64,000 nt of DNA from JAYFQF01 sp034927285 (GTDB lineage Bacteria; Bacillota; Peptococcia; DRI-13; UBA5745): assembly GCA_034927285.1 (NCBI GenBank), contig JAYFQF010000026.1, forward strand, positions 13,001 through 77,000, in the 5' to 3' direction. A model generated the notes under the pieces. That model saw only the letters and a list, made by a program, of their open reading frames with translations. It did no database searches and was not told the DNA's origin. How positions within the stretch are numbered: position 1 is the stretch's first letter; each line of letters opens with the position of its first letter. Below are positions 16,274 to 25,835 of the stretch, in pieces. The position numbers were made by a program, and so were the translations under genes.

Positions 16274-16995
16274 GCATTAAAAATCTGGGCGCATCCGTGG
16301 AGGGACAGCGTATCCTGAACGGAGTGGATCTGGAAGTCCGGGCGGGAGAGGTTCATGTACTTATGGGCCCCAACGGCGCCGGAAAATCGACTCTGGCAAA
16401 TGTGGTAATGGGAGATCCCCGTTACGATGTGGACCAGGGCCGGATCTTTTTTGAAGATCAGGACATCACCGACGAGAAACCCGACGCCCGGGCCAGAAGG
16501 GGCATGTTCCTTTCCTTCCAGGCGCCGGAGGAGATACCGGGCATCACCGTGGAAAACTTTTTGCGTGCCGCCAAGGCGGCCTACAGCGGCCAGGAGGTAA
16601 AGCTTATCCCTTTTCGTAAGGAATTGCGGGCCCGGATGAAAGAGCTGGACATGGACCCCTCCTATGCGGCACGGTATCTTAACGTCGGTTTTTCCGGCGG
16701 AGAAAAGAAGAAAAACGAGATCCTTCAGCTGGCGGTGCTGAACCCCCGGCTGGCGATATTGGACGAAACCGATTCCGGACTGGATATCGACGCGGTAAAA
16801 ACGATCTCCGAAAGTATCCACCGGTATAAGAAGGACGATAACGCGGTTATTATTATTACGCACATCACCAGGATCCTGCAAAGTCTTCCGGTGGATTATG
16901 TCCATATCATGTCGGAGGGGCGCATAGTTAAAACCGGACAGGCCTCTTTAATCGAAAAAATCAACCGGGAAGGCTTTGCCTCGGTCCTGGGATAA
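16255..16995 (+). CDS. sufC: Fe-S cluster assembly ATPase SufC
   Basis: This 246-residue ABC ATPase has Walker A MGPNGAGKSTLANVVMG, Q-loop region FLSFQAPEEIPG, signature VGFSGGEKKKNEI and Walker B LAILDETDSGLDID. These are standard SufC features, including the lysine-rich stretch after the signature. ATG 16255 follows AGAGGTG at 6 bases; a GTG at 16246 is too close to it. It energises the SufBCD scaffold. Confidence 0.96.
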   Translation: MPKNLLSIKNLGASVEGQRILNGVDLEVRAGEVHVLMGPNGAGKSTLANVVMGDPRYDVDQGRIFFEDQDITDEKPDARARRGMFLSFQAPEEIPGITVENFLRAAKAAYSGQEVKLIPFRKELRARMKELDMDPSYAARYLNVGFSGGEKKKNEILQLAVLNPRLAILDETDSGLDIDAVKTISESIHRYKKDDNAVIIITHITRILQSLPVDYVHIMSEGRIVKTGQASLIEKINREGFASVLG

Positions 16996-17015
16996 AAACG
17001 GGGTGAGAATACAGG

Positions 17016-18422
17016 ATGGAAAAGCAAAAAACAAAAGTAGAGGATATCGACAGGGAACGCTTTGATTTCCGGGACGAGGACAAGAGCCGTTATAAGACGG
17101 ACAAAGGGCTGACCGCTGAAATTGTGACGGAAATATCAAAACAAAAAAACGAGCCTTCCTGGATGCTGGAACATCGCCTGCGTTCGTTGGATATCTATAA
17201 CCAAACGCCGCTGCCTGCCTGGGGCCCGCCTTTGGACGAACTGAATATGGAGGAAATCGTCACCTATGTGAAGCCCGACACGGGGCTGAAAAGCGACTGG
17301 AACCAGGTGCCGGAGTATATCAAAACTACCTTTGAGCGCCTTGGCATCCCCCAGGCGGAGCGGGATTCCCTGGCAGGGGTAGGAGCCCAGTACGATTCGG
17401 AAGTGGTCTATCATAATATCCGTAACGAGCTGCTTCAGCAGGGCGTGATCTACACCGATATGGAGACGGCGGTACGGGAGCATGAAGATATGGTCCATGA
17501 GCTTTTCATGAAGCTGGTCCCTCCGGAAGACCACAAATTTGTGGCGCTGCACGGGGCGGTCTGGTCCGGCGGATCCTATGTCTATGTGCCGGAAGGGGTA
17601 CGCCTGGAGGTCCCTTTACAGTCCTATTTCCGGCTCAACGCTCCCGGGGCGGGACAATTTGAGCATACGCTGATCGTCGTTGAAAAAGGGGCCAGCGTCC
17701 ATTTCATCGAGGGCTGTTCGGCCCCCAAATATAACGTGGTGAATCTTCACGCCGGCTGCGTGGAGCTTTATGTCCGGGAAGGAGCCACGCTGCGGTATTC
17801 CACCATTGAAAACTGGTCCAAAAACATGATGAATTTAAATACCAAGCGGGCCCTTGTGGAAAAGAACGGAACCATCCAGTGGATATCCGGCACCTTTGGT
17901 TCCCACACCACCATGCTGTACCCTTCCAGTATTTTAAGAGGGGAAGGCGCCCGTTCCACTTTTAACGGTATTACCTTTGCGGGAAATGGACAGAATCTGG
18001 ATACGGGTACCAAGGTGGTCCACGCGGCGCCTAATACCTCCTCCACCATCAGTTCCCGCTCCATTTCCAAGGACGGGGGAATCGCCGTCTACCGCAGCTC
18101 TGTGAATATCCTGCCGGAGGCTGCCGGATCGAAATCCTCCATCGTCTGCGAGTCTTTGATGATGGATAGCGACTCCCGTTCGGATACGGTGCCGGTTATG
18201 GACATCCGCAACGACCGGGTGGATATCGGACATGAGGCCAGAATCGGGCGTATCAGCGATGAGGCGGTTTTCTACCTCATGACCCGGGGATTGTCGGAGG
18301 AAGAGGCCAAGGCCATGATCGTCCGGGGCTTTGTGGAGCCCATCGCCAAGGAACTCCCTCTGGAATATGCAGTTGAAATGAACAGGCTGATCAGCCTTGA
18401 GCTTGAAGGAACCATCGGTTAG
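17016..18422 (+). CDS. sufB: Fe-S cluster assembly scaffold SufB
   Basis: The 468-residue product has the SufB hallmark NIRNELLQQGVIYTDMETAV, then AVWSGGSYVYVPEGVRLEVPLQSYFRLN. The beta-helix core includes VHFIEGCSAPKY and ENWSKNMMNLNTKRA. The C-terminus has FYLMTRGLSEEEAKAMIVRGF. It is the scaffold on which the cluster is built with SufC and SufD. Length is normal and it starts 20 bases after sufC. Confidence 0.96.
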   Translation: MEKQKTKVEDIDRERFDFRDEDKSRYKTDKGLTAEIVTEISKQKNEPSWMLEHRLRSLDIYNQTPLPAWGPPLDELNMEEIVTYVKPDTGLKSDWNQVPEYIKTTFERLGIPQAERDSLAGVGAQYDSEVVYHNIRNELLQQGVIYTDMETAVREHEDMVHELFMKLVPPEDHKFVALHGAVWSGGSYVYVPEGVRLEVPLQSYFRLNAPGAGQFEHTLIVVEKGASVHFIEGCSAPKYNVVNLHAGCVELYVREGATLRYSTIENWSKNMMNLNTKRALVEKNGTIQWISGTFGSHTTMLYPSSILRGEGARSTFNGITFAGNGQNLDTGTKVVHAAPNTSSTISSRSISKDGGIAVYRSSVNILPEAAGSKSSIVCESLMMDSDSRSDTVPVMDIRNDRVDIGHEARIGRISDEAVFYLMTRGLSEEEAKAMIVRGFVEPIAKELPLEYAVEMNRLISLELEGTIG

Positions 18423-18432
18423 GAGGCACATT

Positions 18433-19539
18433 ATGCGGCAAGTGGCAGCAACAATTGAACGGATGCCCGTGCCTACCTGGAGGCGGCTTCACGTAAACGA
18501 AGCCGAAGTTGTACTGCGGCAGCCGGATCGGCTATCCGGCGACGGCGGTACCGCTATCCGGGCATCGGGACAAATAGAAATTAAAAATGACGTTGGAAGT
18601 CCGGATTTTGGCCGGGAGCTGGAAAAGCTCTTCACTTCCGTGGAAATCCAGAATTTCATCGACGAAAGCGCCAATCTCCGGCATTTTATCAGGATCCCCA
18701 GGAATCACGCGGAAAAGGAGCCCATTGTCCTTTCGCTGCGGCTTGGAGCGGAAAGTCCGGTTTTGACAGACGATCTGGTCATCGAGGCGGAAGAGGGCTC
18801 CAGAGCCGTCGTCATTCTGGAGTATACCTCTGAAAGCGGTCTGCCGGTGCAGCATTGCGGCCGGACCCGGGTTTTCCTCCGGCCGAACGCCGACCTAAAG
18901 CTGGTAAAGGTGCAGATGCTGAATGAGAAAGCCGCTCACACGGATTTTATCGGAGGAGTGGCGGAAAAAGGAGCCCGGCTCGAGGTGATCCTGGCGGAGC
19001 TGGGCGCTGCCAGGCCGCTTTCAGACTGCAATCTGATCCTCAAGGGCGAAGGCGCCGCCACGGAGTTGGATGTGGTCTATCTGGGGGACGGTCAACGGTC
19101 TTTGGACCTGTCCTGCCGCGTGGAGCACCGGGGCAGGAAGACGGTCTCCAAAATCTGCGGCAAAGGGATTTTACTGGAGAAAAGCCGCAAGGTCTTCCGG
19201 GATACCCTGGACTTTATCAGGGGCTCCTCCGGCTCCAAGGGCCGGGAGGAAGAAAGCGTGCTGATGCTGGACCCCAGAGTAAAGAACGTCTCGGCCCCCT
19301 TGCTGCTTTGCGGCGAGGATGATGTGGAAGGGGAGCACGCCACCTCCTCCGGCAGGCCCGACGATAAAATCCTGTTTTATCTGATGAGCCGCGGGATCGG
19401 CGAACTGGAAGCAAGGAAATTGCTGGCCCAGGCCGCGGTCTCCTCCGTTATTGAGAAAATCCCGGAGGAAAGAATCCGGGAAAAAATACTGGGCTCCCTC
19501 CGGGAATCCATCGAGCGGGGAGGAAAACAAGATGAATAA
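18433..19539 (+). CDS. sufD: Fe-S cluster assembly protein SufD
   Basis: The 368-residue SufB paralogue shares the C-terminal beta-helix and the LFYLMSRGIGELEARKLLAQA end, preceded by the SufD motif VKNVSAPLLLCGEDDVEGEHATSSGRPD. The N-terminal half is shorter and more diverged, as usual for SufD. ATG 18433 sits 6 bases after AGGAGG. It overlaps sufS at its 3' end. Confidence 0.92.
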   Translation: MRQVAATIERMPVPTWRRLHVNEAEVVLRQPDRLSGDGGTAIRASGQIEIKNDVGSPDFGRELEKLFTSVEIQNFIDESANLRHFIRIPRNHAEKEPIVLSLRLGAESPVLTDDLVIEAEEGSRAVVILEYTSESGLPVQHCGRTRVFLRPNADLKLVKVQMLNEKAAHTDFIGGVAEKGARLEVILAELGAARPLSDCNLILKGEGAATELDVVYLGDGQRSLDLSCRVEHRGRKTVSKICGKGILLEKSRKVFRDTLDFIRGSSGSKGREEESVLMLDPRVKNVSAPLLLCGEDDVEGEHATSSGRPDDKILFYLMSRGIGELEARKLLAQAAVSSVIEKIPEERIREKILGSLRESIERGGKQDE

Positions 19540-20761
19540 ATATCTTCAGGATTTTCCTTTGCTGCTGGAGCCGGACGATCAAGGCCGGCGGATCTGCTAC
19601 CTTGACAACGCCGCCACTACCCAGAAGCCCCAATCCGTACTGGAGGCGGTTTCAAACTACTACCGGACCGCCAACGCCAATCCCCACCGGGGCGCCTATG
19701 ACCTGAGCGTGGAAGCGACCAAGGCTCTGGATTCCGCCCGGGAGAAGGTTCGCGCGTTTATTGGCGCGAAAAAAACCGCGGAGGTCATCTTTACCAAAAG
19801 CGCCACGGAGTCGCTGAACCTGATCGCCTACAGTTATGGAATGTCTCATATCGGGCCCGGCGACGGGATAGTGCTGGCAATTTCCGAACATCACAGTAAT
19901 CTGGTGCCCTGGCAGATCGTCGCAAAAGCAAAGCAGGCAAACCTTACCTATCTGTATACCGACGAAGAAGGCCGGATCCCGCCGGAGGAGATCGAAAACA
20001 AGATCACTTCCCGGACCAGGCTGGTAGCCGTAGGCCACGCCTCCAACGTAACCGGGGTGGTTAACCCTGTGGAGCAGATTATTGGGCGGGCCCATCAGGC
20101 AGGGGCGGTAGTTGTGGTGGACGGTACCCAGAGCGTTCCTCATCTGGCGGTGGACGTATCCGCCCTGGACGCCGATTTCTATGTATTTTCCGCGCATAAG
20201 ATGCTTGGACCCATGGGCGTTGGGATCCTCTATGGCCGGGAGACCCTGCTTGAGGAAATGCCGCCGTTTTTATACGGCGGTGATATGATCGAATACGTGG
20301 AGGAGCAGACCTCCACCTTTGCTCCCTTGCCGCAAAAGTTCGAGGCCGGCACCCAGAATGTAGGCGGGGCCGCGGGACTTGCCGCCGCCATCGGCTATTT
20401 GCAGGCCGCGGGGATGGAAAAGGTCCGGGCTGCCGAAGAAGAGCTTACCGCTTATCTTCTGGAACGGCTGCAGGGCGTCCCTTATCTGAGGCTTTTGGGG
20501 CCCCGGGGCACCGAGGACCGGATCGGCGTAGTTTCCTTTGTGCTGGAAGGCGCGCACCCCCATGATGTGGCCACCATTCTCAATGCGGATAAAATCGCCA
20601 TCCGCTCGGGGAACCATTGCGCCCATCCCTTCCTTCGTCATTTGGGGGTGCAGGCTACGTGCCGCGCCAGCATCTATCTTTATAATACGAAAGAGGACGC
20701 CGACCGTCTGGCGGAAAGCCTGCAAAACGTCAGGAGGTGGCTGGGACATGGAACTAGGTGA
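19532..20761 (+). CDS. sufS: Cysteine desulfurase SufS
   Basis: This 409-residue PLP enzyme provides sulfur from cysteine. CYLDNAATTQKPQSVLEAV is at the N-terminus. VVVDGTQSVPHLAVDV and FYVFSAHKMLGPMGVG hold the PLP Lys. RSGNHCAHPFLRHLG carries the catalytic Cys of group II desulfurases. ATG 19532 lies inside the sufD stop region behind GGAGGAAA. It pairs with SufU, encoded next with a 14-base overlap. Confidence 0.96.
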   Translation: MNKYLQDFPLLLEPDDQGRRICYLDNAATTQKPQSVLEAVSNYYRTANANPHRGAYDLSVEATKALDSAREKVRAFIGAKKTAEVIFTKSATESLNLIAYSYGMSHIGPGDGIVLAISEHHSNLVPWQIVAKAKQANLTYLYTDEEGRIPPEEIENKITSRTRLVAVGHASNVTGVVNPVEQIIGRAHQAGAVVVVDGTQSVPHLAVDVSALDADFYVFSAHKMLGPMGVGILYGRETLLEEMPPFLYGGDMIEYVEEQTSTFAPLPQKFEAGTQNVGGAAGLAAAIGYLQAAGMEKVRAAEEELTAYLLERLQGVPYLRLLGPRGTEDRIGVVSFVLEGAHPHDVATILNADKIAIRSGNHCAHPFLRHLGVQATCRASIYLYNTKEDADRLAESLQNVRRWLGHGTR

Positions 20762-21227
20762 TCTTTATACGGAAGTTGTTACAGAGTACAGCCGTTCACA
20801 AAAGCACCGGCATCCCCTGGAAAATCCTGATGTTACCATGCGGGGAGTAAATCCCAGCTGCGGCGACGACATCAGCCTGGCCCTTAAGGTAAATAAGGGA
20901 ATTATCGAAAAGGCGGCGGTTACGGGAAGCGGCTGTGCGATTTCTGAAGCTTCCGCCGCGATGATGGCGGACCTGATCGAGGGAAAATCCGTAGAAGAAG
21001 CCAAGCGTTTATCCGGCCTTTTTCTGGGGATGATCCGCAAGACCGTCACCGACGAAGATGAGCTGGAGGAACTTCAGGACGCGCTGGCTCTGCAAAACGT
21101 CTCCAATATGCCTGCCCGGGTGAAATGCGCGGTGCTTTCCTGGCACACTCTGGAGGAAGCCTTGCACAAGCTGGAGAAAACTCCTGCCGAAGACTCCGGA
21201 GATCCCGGCACTCCTCAAAAAGGGTAA
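20748..21227 (+). CDS. sufU: SufU-type sulfur transfer protein
   Basis: The 159-residue product begins MELGDLYTEVVTEYSRSQKH. The three zinc/sulfur Cys are in VNPSCGDDISLAL, VTGSGCAISEAS and ARVKCAVLSWHTLEEAL. The insertion between the second and third Cys marks SufU rather than IscU. It activates SufS and relays sulfur in Gram-positive bacteria. ATG 20748 follows AGGAGGTGG. It is the last gene of the operon. Confidence 0.94.
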   Translation: MELGDLYTEVVTEYSRSQKHRHPLENPDVTMRGVNPSCGDDISLALKVNKGIIEKAAVTGSGCAISEASAAMMADLIEGKSVEEAKRLSGLFLGMIRKTVTDEDELEELQDALALQNVSNMPARVKCAVLSWHTLEEALHKLEKTPAEDSGDPGTPQKG

Positions 21228-21257
21228 GGCGCTTCCGCCGGGAAGGCCTTACGTTTT
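21224..21257 (+). terminator. Terminator of the suf operon
   Basis: GTAAGGCGCTTCC and GGAAGGCCTTAC form a stem with one bulge and a 4-base loop, followed by GTTTT. It overlaps the sufU stop codon. Confidence 0.75.
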
Positions 21258-21333
21258 CCCGAAATCCCGGCAAAATCCGGCGGCGGGGAACAAAGCCGCA
21301 AGAGGGTTTATTTTCCATTGGTTTCTGTATATT

Positions 21334-21382
21334 AAAAGCGCAGGCGGACAGCCGCAGTGAAAAGTTGTCTGCCTGCGCTTTT
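21334..21382. terminator. Second, symmetrical terminator hairpin
   Basis: AAAAGCGCAGGCGGACA (21334-21350) pairs with TGTCTGCCTGCGCTTTT (21366-21382) with one mismatch and a 15-base loop. A and T runs on both sides allow termination in either direction. It insulates suf from his. Confidence 0.8.
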
Positions 21383-21520
21383 CTATAGCCGGTTTCTGAT
21401 TCGCGGTCCTTCCTCATTTTTGGGGCGAAACAGCCAAAACAAAAGAATGTTCCTGCTTAGGTTCTGAATTTATCGTTTCATGCAACAAGGAAAAAATACA
21501 GGCGTACTTTAATACTTTAC

Positions 21521-21549
21521 TTGACTAACGTAATGAAGCGAGGTATAGT
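21521..21549 (+). promoter_or_regulatory. Promoter of the histidine operon
   Basis: TTGACT (21521-21526) and TATAGT (21544-21549) are separated by 17 bases. The leader is only about 30 bases, so no T-box or attenuator is present between promoter and hisZ. Confidence 0.75.
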
Positions 21550-21578
21550 AAAAGAGTAATTTTTGATTGAGGGAGATC

Positions 21579-22838
21579 ATGCCGGTGAAAAAGGGAATGA
21601 AAAACTTGAATATTGCGAAGCTCCTGCGGCCCGACGAGCAGGTGACCCTGGCCCTGCGCAGTTTATATGAGCAGTACGGCTATAAAAAGTATCGGATGAG
21701 TAAGTTTGAGGAGTATGATTTTTATACCAAAAACAAAGATTTCCTCAGCAGTCAGGAAATCATCACCTTCACTGATCTGGACGGCAAGCTGATGGCCTTA
21801 AAGCCTGACGTAACCTTGAGTATTGTAAAAAACACCAGGGCCGACGAGGCCTGCGAGAAGCTTTATTACACCGAAAACGTCTACCGGGCGGCCCGGGGCC
21901 GCCGGGAGTATAAAGAAATTTTCCAGATCGGCCTGGAATTCATCGGCCGGGTGACCCCTTACATTAATGTTGAGACTGTAAATCTGGCGCTGAAAAGCCT
22001 GGCCCTGATCAAAGAAGACTATGTGCTGGATGTTTCCCACATGGGTTTTTTAACCGGTCTTTTGGACAGCCTGGCGGTGGACGATACGGTAAAAAGCGAG
22101 ATTCTGGATTGCCTGGTGGAAAAAAACAACCATGAGCTGCAAAAGATTGTGGCTAATCAAAGCTTAACGGAAGAGGAAGGCCGCTGGCTGGCCGCTTTGG
22201 TGGGGCTTTCCGGCCCTTTGCCGGAGACTTTGGCAAAGGCAAGGGCATTAACGGCGGAAGTTGCGGCCGGGATCCGGCCGCAAATCGGCACCGGCGGCCA
22301 GGCTGAAGCCCTGGCCCGGGGCCCCCTGGGGCAAGCCGCCGCGAAAGCCGAGGCCAAAGACCGGGCTCTGGCAGCCATGCTGGCCGCCTTGGCGGAGTTG
22401 GAATGCCTCAGCGGCGCTTTGGCCGTCTTGCCGGAAGCCAAAAACCTGCGGCTGGACTTTTCCATTTCCAGCGACGCCAAATATTATAACGGCCTGATGC
22501 TCCGGGGTTATGTGGCGGGGGTGCCCCGGGCGGTGTTGTCCGGCGGGCGTTACGATCCCCTTTTGCGCCGGCTGGGCAAAAAACGGCTGGAAGCCATCGG
22601 CTTTGCCATCTACTTTGACGAATTGGAGCGCTATCTGAAAAGCCCGGCGGAGGAAATCAAAGACCTGGTGGTCCTTTACGATGAAAAGAGCAGCCTGACC
22701 GTGCTGACCCGTACGGTGGAAGAGGCGGTAAGCCGGGGACTGACGGTGCGGGCCACCGATCATTTGCCTAAGGGCTTGCAGGCCCGCCGGCTGGTGAAAA
22801 TCAACGGGGAAAGGGCGGAGGAGGCGGCAAATGATTAA
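21579..22838 (+). CDS. hisZ: ATP phosphoribosyltransferase regulatory subunit HisZ
   Basis: The 419-residue paralogue of histidyl-tRNA synthetase lacks aminoacylation activity and is needed by short HisG. FTDLDGKLMALKPDVTLSIVKN, YYTENVYRAARGRREYKEIFQIGLEFIG and YYNGLMLRGYV followed by VLSGGRYDPLLRRLG are the class II-like motifs. An Ala-rich helical insert is seen around residues 235-285. ATG 21579 follows GGGAG; a GTG two codons later is possible. It overlaps hisG by 8 bases. Confidence 0.93.
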   Translation: MPVKKGMKNLNIAKLLRPDEQVTLALRSLYEQYGYKKYRMSKFEEYDFYTKNKDFLSSQEIITFTDLDGKLMALKPDVTLSIVKNTRADEACEKLYYTENVYRAARGRREYKEIFQIGLEFIGRVTPYINVETVNLALKSLALIKEDYVLDVSHMGFLTGLLDSLAVDDTVKSEILDCLVEKNNHELQKIVANQSLTEEEGRWLAALVGLSGPLPETLAKARALTAEVAAGIRPQIGTGGQAEALARGPLGQAAAKAEAKDRALAAMLAALAELECLSGALAVLPEAKNLRLDFSISSDAKYYNGLMLRGYVAGVPRAVLSGGRYDPLLRRLGKKRLEAIGFAIYFDELERYLKSPAEEIKDLVVLYDEKSSLTVLTRTVEEAVSRGLTVRATDHLPKGLQARRLVKINGERAEEAAND

Positions 22839-23478
22839 CATCGCTTTACCTAAGGGCCGGCTGGGCGACAAGGTGTACCGCCTGTTTTCCTCCATCGGCT
22901 ACGACTGTTCCGGCTTTGACGACAATAACCGCAAGCTGGTGATCGAAAGTACGGAAAATCAGGTCCGCTACCTTTTGATCAAGCCCTCCGACGTGGGCAT
23001 TTATGTGGAGCACGGCGCCGCGGATATCGGGGTGGCCGGCAAAGACGTGCTTTTGGAAACCGCCCCGGACGTCTATGAGCTTCTGGATCTGGACCTGGGG
23101 AATTGCGCTATGGCGGTGGCGGTGCCCAACGGCTATAGGGAGGACCGGGACTCGGTGCTGCGGGTGGCTACCAAATACCCCAATATCGCGAAAAGGTATT
23201 ACCAGGGCTTAAACCGGCAGATCGAGATCATTAAGCTGAACGGTTCCATCGAACTGGCTCCTCTTCTGGGGTTATCGGATGTGATTGTGGATATTGTGGA
23301 GACCGGCGCCACCTTGCGGGAAAACAATCTTCATGTTTATGAAAAGGTGGCGGCAAGCAGCGCCCGGCTCATCGCCAATAAGAGCAGCTATAAATTCAAG
23401 CAGGAAGAAATCCGGGCCATGGTGCTGCGTCTGGAAAAATCCCTGACGGGGAGGGAAAAAAATGATCAGAATCTATGA
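22831..23478 (+). CDS. hisG: ATP phosphoribosyltransferase, short form
   Basis: The 215-residue catalytic subunit of the first histidine step (ATP plus PRPP) begins MINIALPKGRLGDKVYRLF. It has GAADIGVAGKDVLLE and the PRPP loop DVIVDIVETGATLRENNL. It lacks the C-terminal regulatory domain of long HisG, so HisZ must supply regulation. The start lies in hisZ behind GGAGGCGG. Confidence 0.95.
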   Translation: MINIALPKGRLGDKVYRLFSSIGYDCSGFDDNNRKLVIESTENQVRYLLIKPSDVGIYVEHGAADIGVAGKDVLLETAPDVYELLDLDLGNCAMAVAVPNGYREDRDSVLRVATKYPNIAKRYYQGLNRQIEIIKLNGSIELAPLLGLSDVIVDIVETGATLRENNLHVYEKVAASSARLIANKSSYKFKQEEIRAMVLRLEKSLTGREKNDQNL

Positions 23479-24769
23479 CGATCAGGAACTGACGATCGAA
23501 GAAATTCTGGCCCGGGACCCGGCGCCGGCCCGGGAGGCGGAGGCCCTGGTGGCGGAAATCATCGCCGATGTACGCCGGCGGGGGGACGAGGCCCTTTTTG
23601 ACTATTGCCGCCGTTTTGACCATAATCGGCTGGAGGACTTAAGGGTATCCGGGGAAGAAATCGAAGAAGCTCTGCGGGCGGCGGAACCGGACTTGCTGGA
23701 AAGCCTGGAGCTGGCGGCGGCAAATATCCGGAATTTCCATAAACGCCAGTTGCGCCAGGGTTTTGTGATCGCCGAGGAGGCCGGTAAGATCATGGGCCAA
23801 AGGGTGCTGCCTTTGGAGCGGGTGGGCATCTATGTGCCCGGCGGCACCGCCGCCTATCCCAGCACGGTGCTGATGAACGCCATCCCCGCCGCCCTGGCCG
23901 GCGTGGAAAGGATCGTAATGGCTTCGCCGGCTTCCGCCGAAGGCCGCCTGAATCCGGCGGTGCTGGCGGCGGCAAAAGTGGCCGGCGTCACCGATATTTA
24001 TAAGATCGGCGGCGCTCAGGCGGTGGCGGCTTTGGCCTATGGTACGGAGAGCGTGTCCAGGGTGGATAAGATCGTGGGCCCGGGAAATCTTTTTGTGGCC
24101 ACCGCCAAACGCCAGGTTTTCGGCGTGGTGGACATCGACATGATCGCCGGACCAAGCGAGATCCTGGCCATCTCCGACGGGACCATGGAGGCCCGGATTC
24201 TGGCGGCGGATCTTTTGTCCCAGGCGGAGCATGATAAAAACGCGGCGGCCGTTTTAATTACCACCAGCCCCGGACAGGCCCGGGAGGTGCAGGCTGAACT
24301 GGAGCGGCAGATCCCCCTTTTGCCCCGGGCCGGAATTTGCCGGGAAGCTATTGACAAAAACGGTAAAATTATTTTGACGGATACCGTCGCCCGGGCCGTC
24401 GAGATCGCTAACCGGATCGCCCCGGAGCATCTGGAGCTATGCCTGGATGACGCCTTTGCCTGGCTGCCGCAGATAAAACATGCCGGCAGCGTATTCCTGG
24501 GGAAAAATGCTCCGGAAGCCCTGGGCGATTATCTGGGGGGGCCGAATCATACCCTGCCCACCGGCGGCACGGCCCGGTTTTCCTCGCCTTTATCGGTGGA
24601 TGATTTTATTAAAAAGTCTTCCTTTATCTATTATTCCCGTGACGCCCTGGCGGACGTGGAGAAAAATATCCGGCTCCTGGCCCGGGCGGAAGGACTGGAG
24701 GCCCATGGGCAAAGCGTGGCCGCCCGGTTTGACAGAATAAGAGATTTGAGAAAGCAGGTGAGATCATGA
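23462..24769 (+). CDS. hisD: Histidinol dehydrogenase
   Basis: The 435-residue enzyme catalyses the last two oxidations to histidine. ERVGIYVPGGTAAYPSTVLMNA, GGAQAVAALAYGTESV, VDKIVGPGN, DMIAGPSEIL, SQAEHDKNAA, APEHLEL and GPNHTLPTGG are all present. They carry the zinc and catalytic Glu/His residues. It overlaps hisG by 17 bases and shares ATGA with hisC. Confidence 0.96.
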   Translation: MIRIYDDQELTIEEILARDPAPAREAEALVAEIIADVRRRGDEALFDYCRRFDHNRLEDLRVSGEEIEEALRAAEPDLLESLELAAANIRNFHKRQLRQGFVIAEEAGKIMGQRVLPLERVGIYVPGGTAAYPSTVLMNAIPAALAGVERIVMASPASAEGRLNPAVLAAAKVAGVTDIYKIGGAQAVAALAYGTESVSRVDKIVGPGNLFVATAKRQVFGVVDIDMIAGPSEILAISDGTMEARILAADLLSQAEHDKNAAAVLITTSPGQAREVQAELERQIPLLPRAGICREAIDKNGKIILTDTVARAVEIANRIAPEHLELCLDDAFAWLPQIKHAGSVFLGKNAPEALGDYLGGPNHTLPTGGTARFSSPLSVDDFIKKSSFIYYSRDALADVEKNIRLLARAEGLEAHGQSVAARFDRIRDLRKQVRS

Positions 24770-25833
24770 GCCGGTTTTTATCCGCCCGGCACGCTGCCGT
24801 CAAGCCCTATACCCCGGGGGAGCAGCCCCAGGACCGAAAATACATCAAGCTGAATACCAATGAAAGCCCTTATCCGCCGGCCCCGGGGGTCATTGAGGCC
24901 CTCAACGCCCGGGAAGCGGGCCGGCTGATGCTTTATCCCGACCCGGAAGCCAAGGCCCTGCACCGGGCTTTAGCCGAATACTACGGGCTGGAAGAAAACC
25001 AGGTGCTGGCGGGCAACGGCTCCGACGAGATTTTAGCTTTCGCTTTTCAGGCCTTCTGCGACAGGGAGCATGGCGCGGCCTTCCCGGATATCTCTTACGG
25101 CTTTTACCCGGTGTTTGCGCAGATCTACGGTATTCCCGCCAGGGTTATCCCTTTGGATGACCGGTACCGGGTAAGGCCTGCCGATTATTTTCATTGCGGA
25201 GCCATGGTGGTGATCGCCAATCCCAACGCCCCCACAGGACTTTGCTTAAATCCGGAGGATATCCGGGAGCTTTGCCGGCAAAACCCGGAAAACGTGGTCC
25301 TGATCGACGAGGCCTACGTGGATTTCGGCGGACAAAGCGCCGTAAAGCTTTTGGCGGAATATGAAAATCTGCTGGTGGTCCAGACCTGTTCCAAGGCACG
25401 GAACCTGGCCGGGGCCCGGCTGGGTTTTGCTTTGGGCGATCCGGCCCTGATTCAGGACCTGAGGAAGATGAAGTATTCCTTCAATCCGTATAATATAAAC
25501 CGCCTTTCCCTTTTGGCCGGGGTTGCGGCTATCCGGGATGAGGAATACTTTCAGGATTGCCGGAAAAAGATTATGGATACCCGCCGGTGGGTCACGGAAG
25601 CTTTGCGGCTGCGGGGCTTTGACGTCCTGGATTCCCGGGCCAATTTTATCTTTGCGGCGCCGCCCGGGGGGATTTCCGGCGGGGATTATTACCGCCGGCT
25701 GAAGGAAAAGGGGATTTTAGTACGGCATTTTGAAACGCCCAGGACAAAAGAATTTGTCCGGATCTCCATCGGAACCCAAGAACAGATGGAAGCTCTGGTA
25801 CGGGCCGGCGATGAAATGCTGAAGGAGGGATAA
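24766..25833 (+). CDS. hisC: Histidinol-phosphate aminotransferase
   Basis: This 355-residue class I/II PLP aminotransferase has KLNTNESPYPPAP, LAGNGSDEILAFAFQAF, IANPNAPTGLC and LIDEAYVDFGG. QTCSKARNLAGARLGF holds the PLP Lys, and VRISIGTQEQMEALV closes the fold. It converts imidazole-acetol phosphate to histidinol phosphate. The start overlaps the hisD stop. Confidence 0.95.
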   Translation: MSRFLSARHAAVKPYTPGEQPQDRKYIKLNTNESPYPPAPGVIEALNAREAGRLMLYPDPEAKALHRALAEYYGLEENQVLAGNGSDEILAFAFQAFCDREHGAAFPDISYGFYPVFAQIYGIPARVIPLDDRYRVRPADYFHCGAMVVIANPNAPTGLCLNPEDIRELCRQNPENVVLIDEAYVDFGGQSAVKLLAEYENLLVVQTCSKARNLAGARLGFALGDPALIQDLRKMKYSFNPYNINRLSLLAGVAAIRDEEYFQDCRKKIMDTRRWVTEALRLRGFDVLDSRANFIFAAPPGGISGGDYYRRLKEKGILVRHFETPRTKEFVRISIGTQEQMEALVRAGDEMLKEG

Positions 25834-25835
25834 GC

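Noticed and set aside
21383..21578. Possible T-box before hisZ
   Set aside because: No T-box sequence or specifier stem is visible, and the -10 box lies about 30 bases before the start codon.
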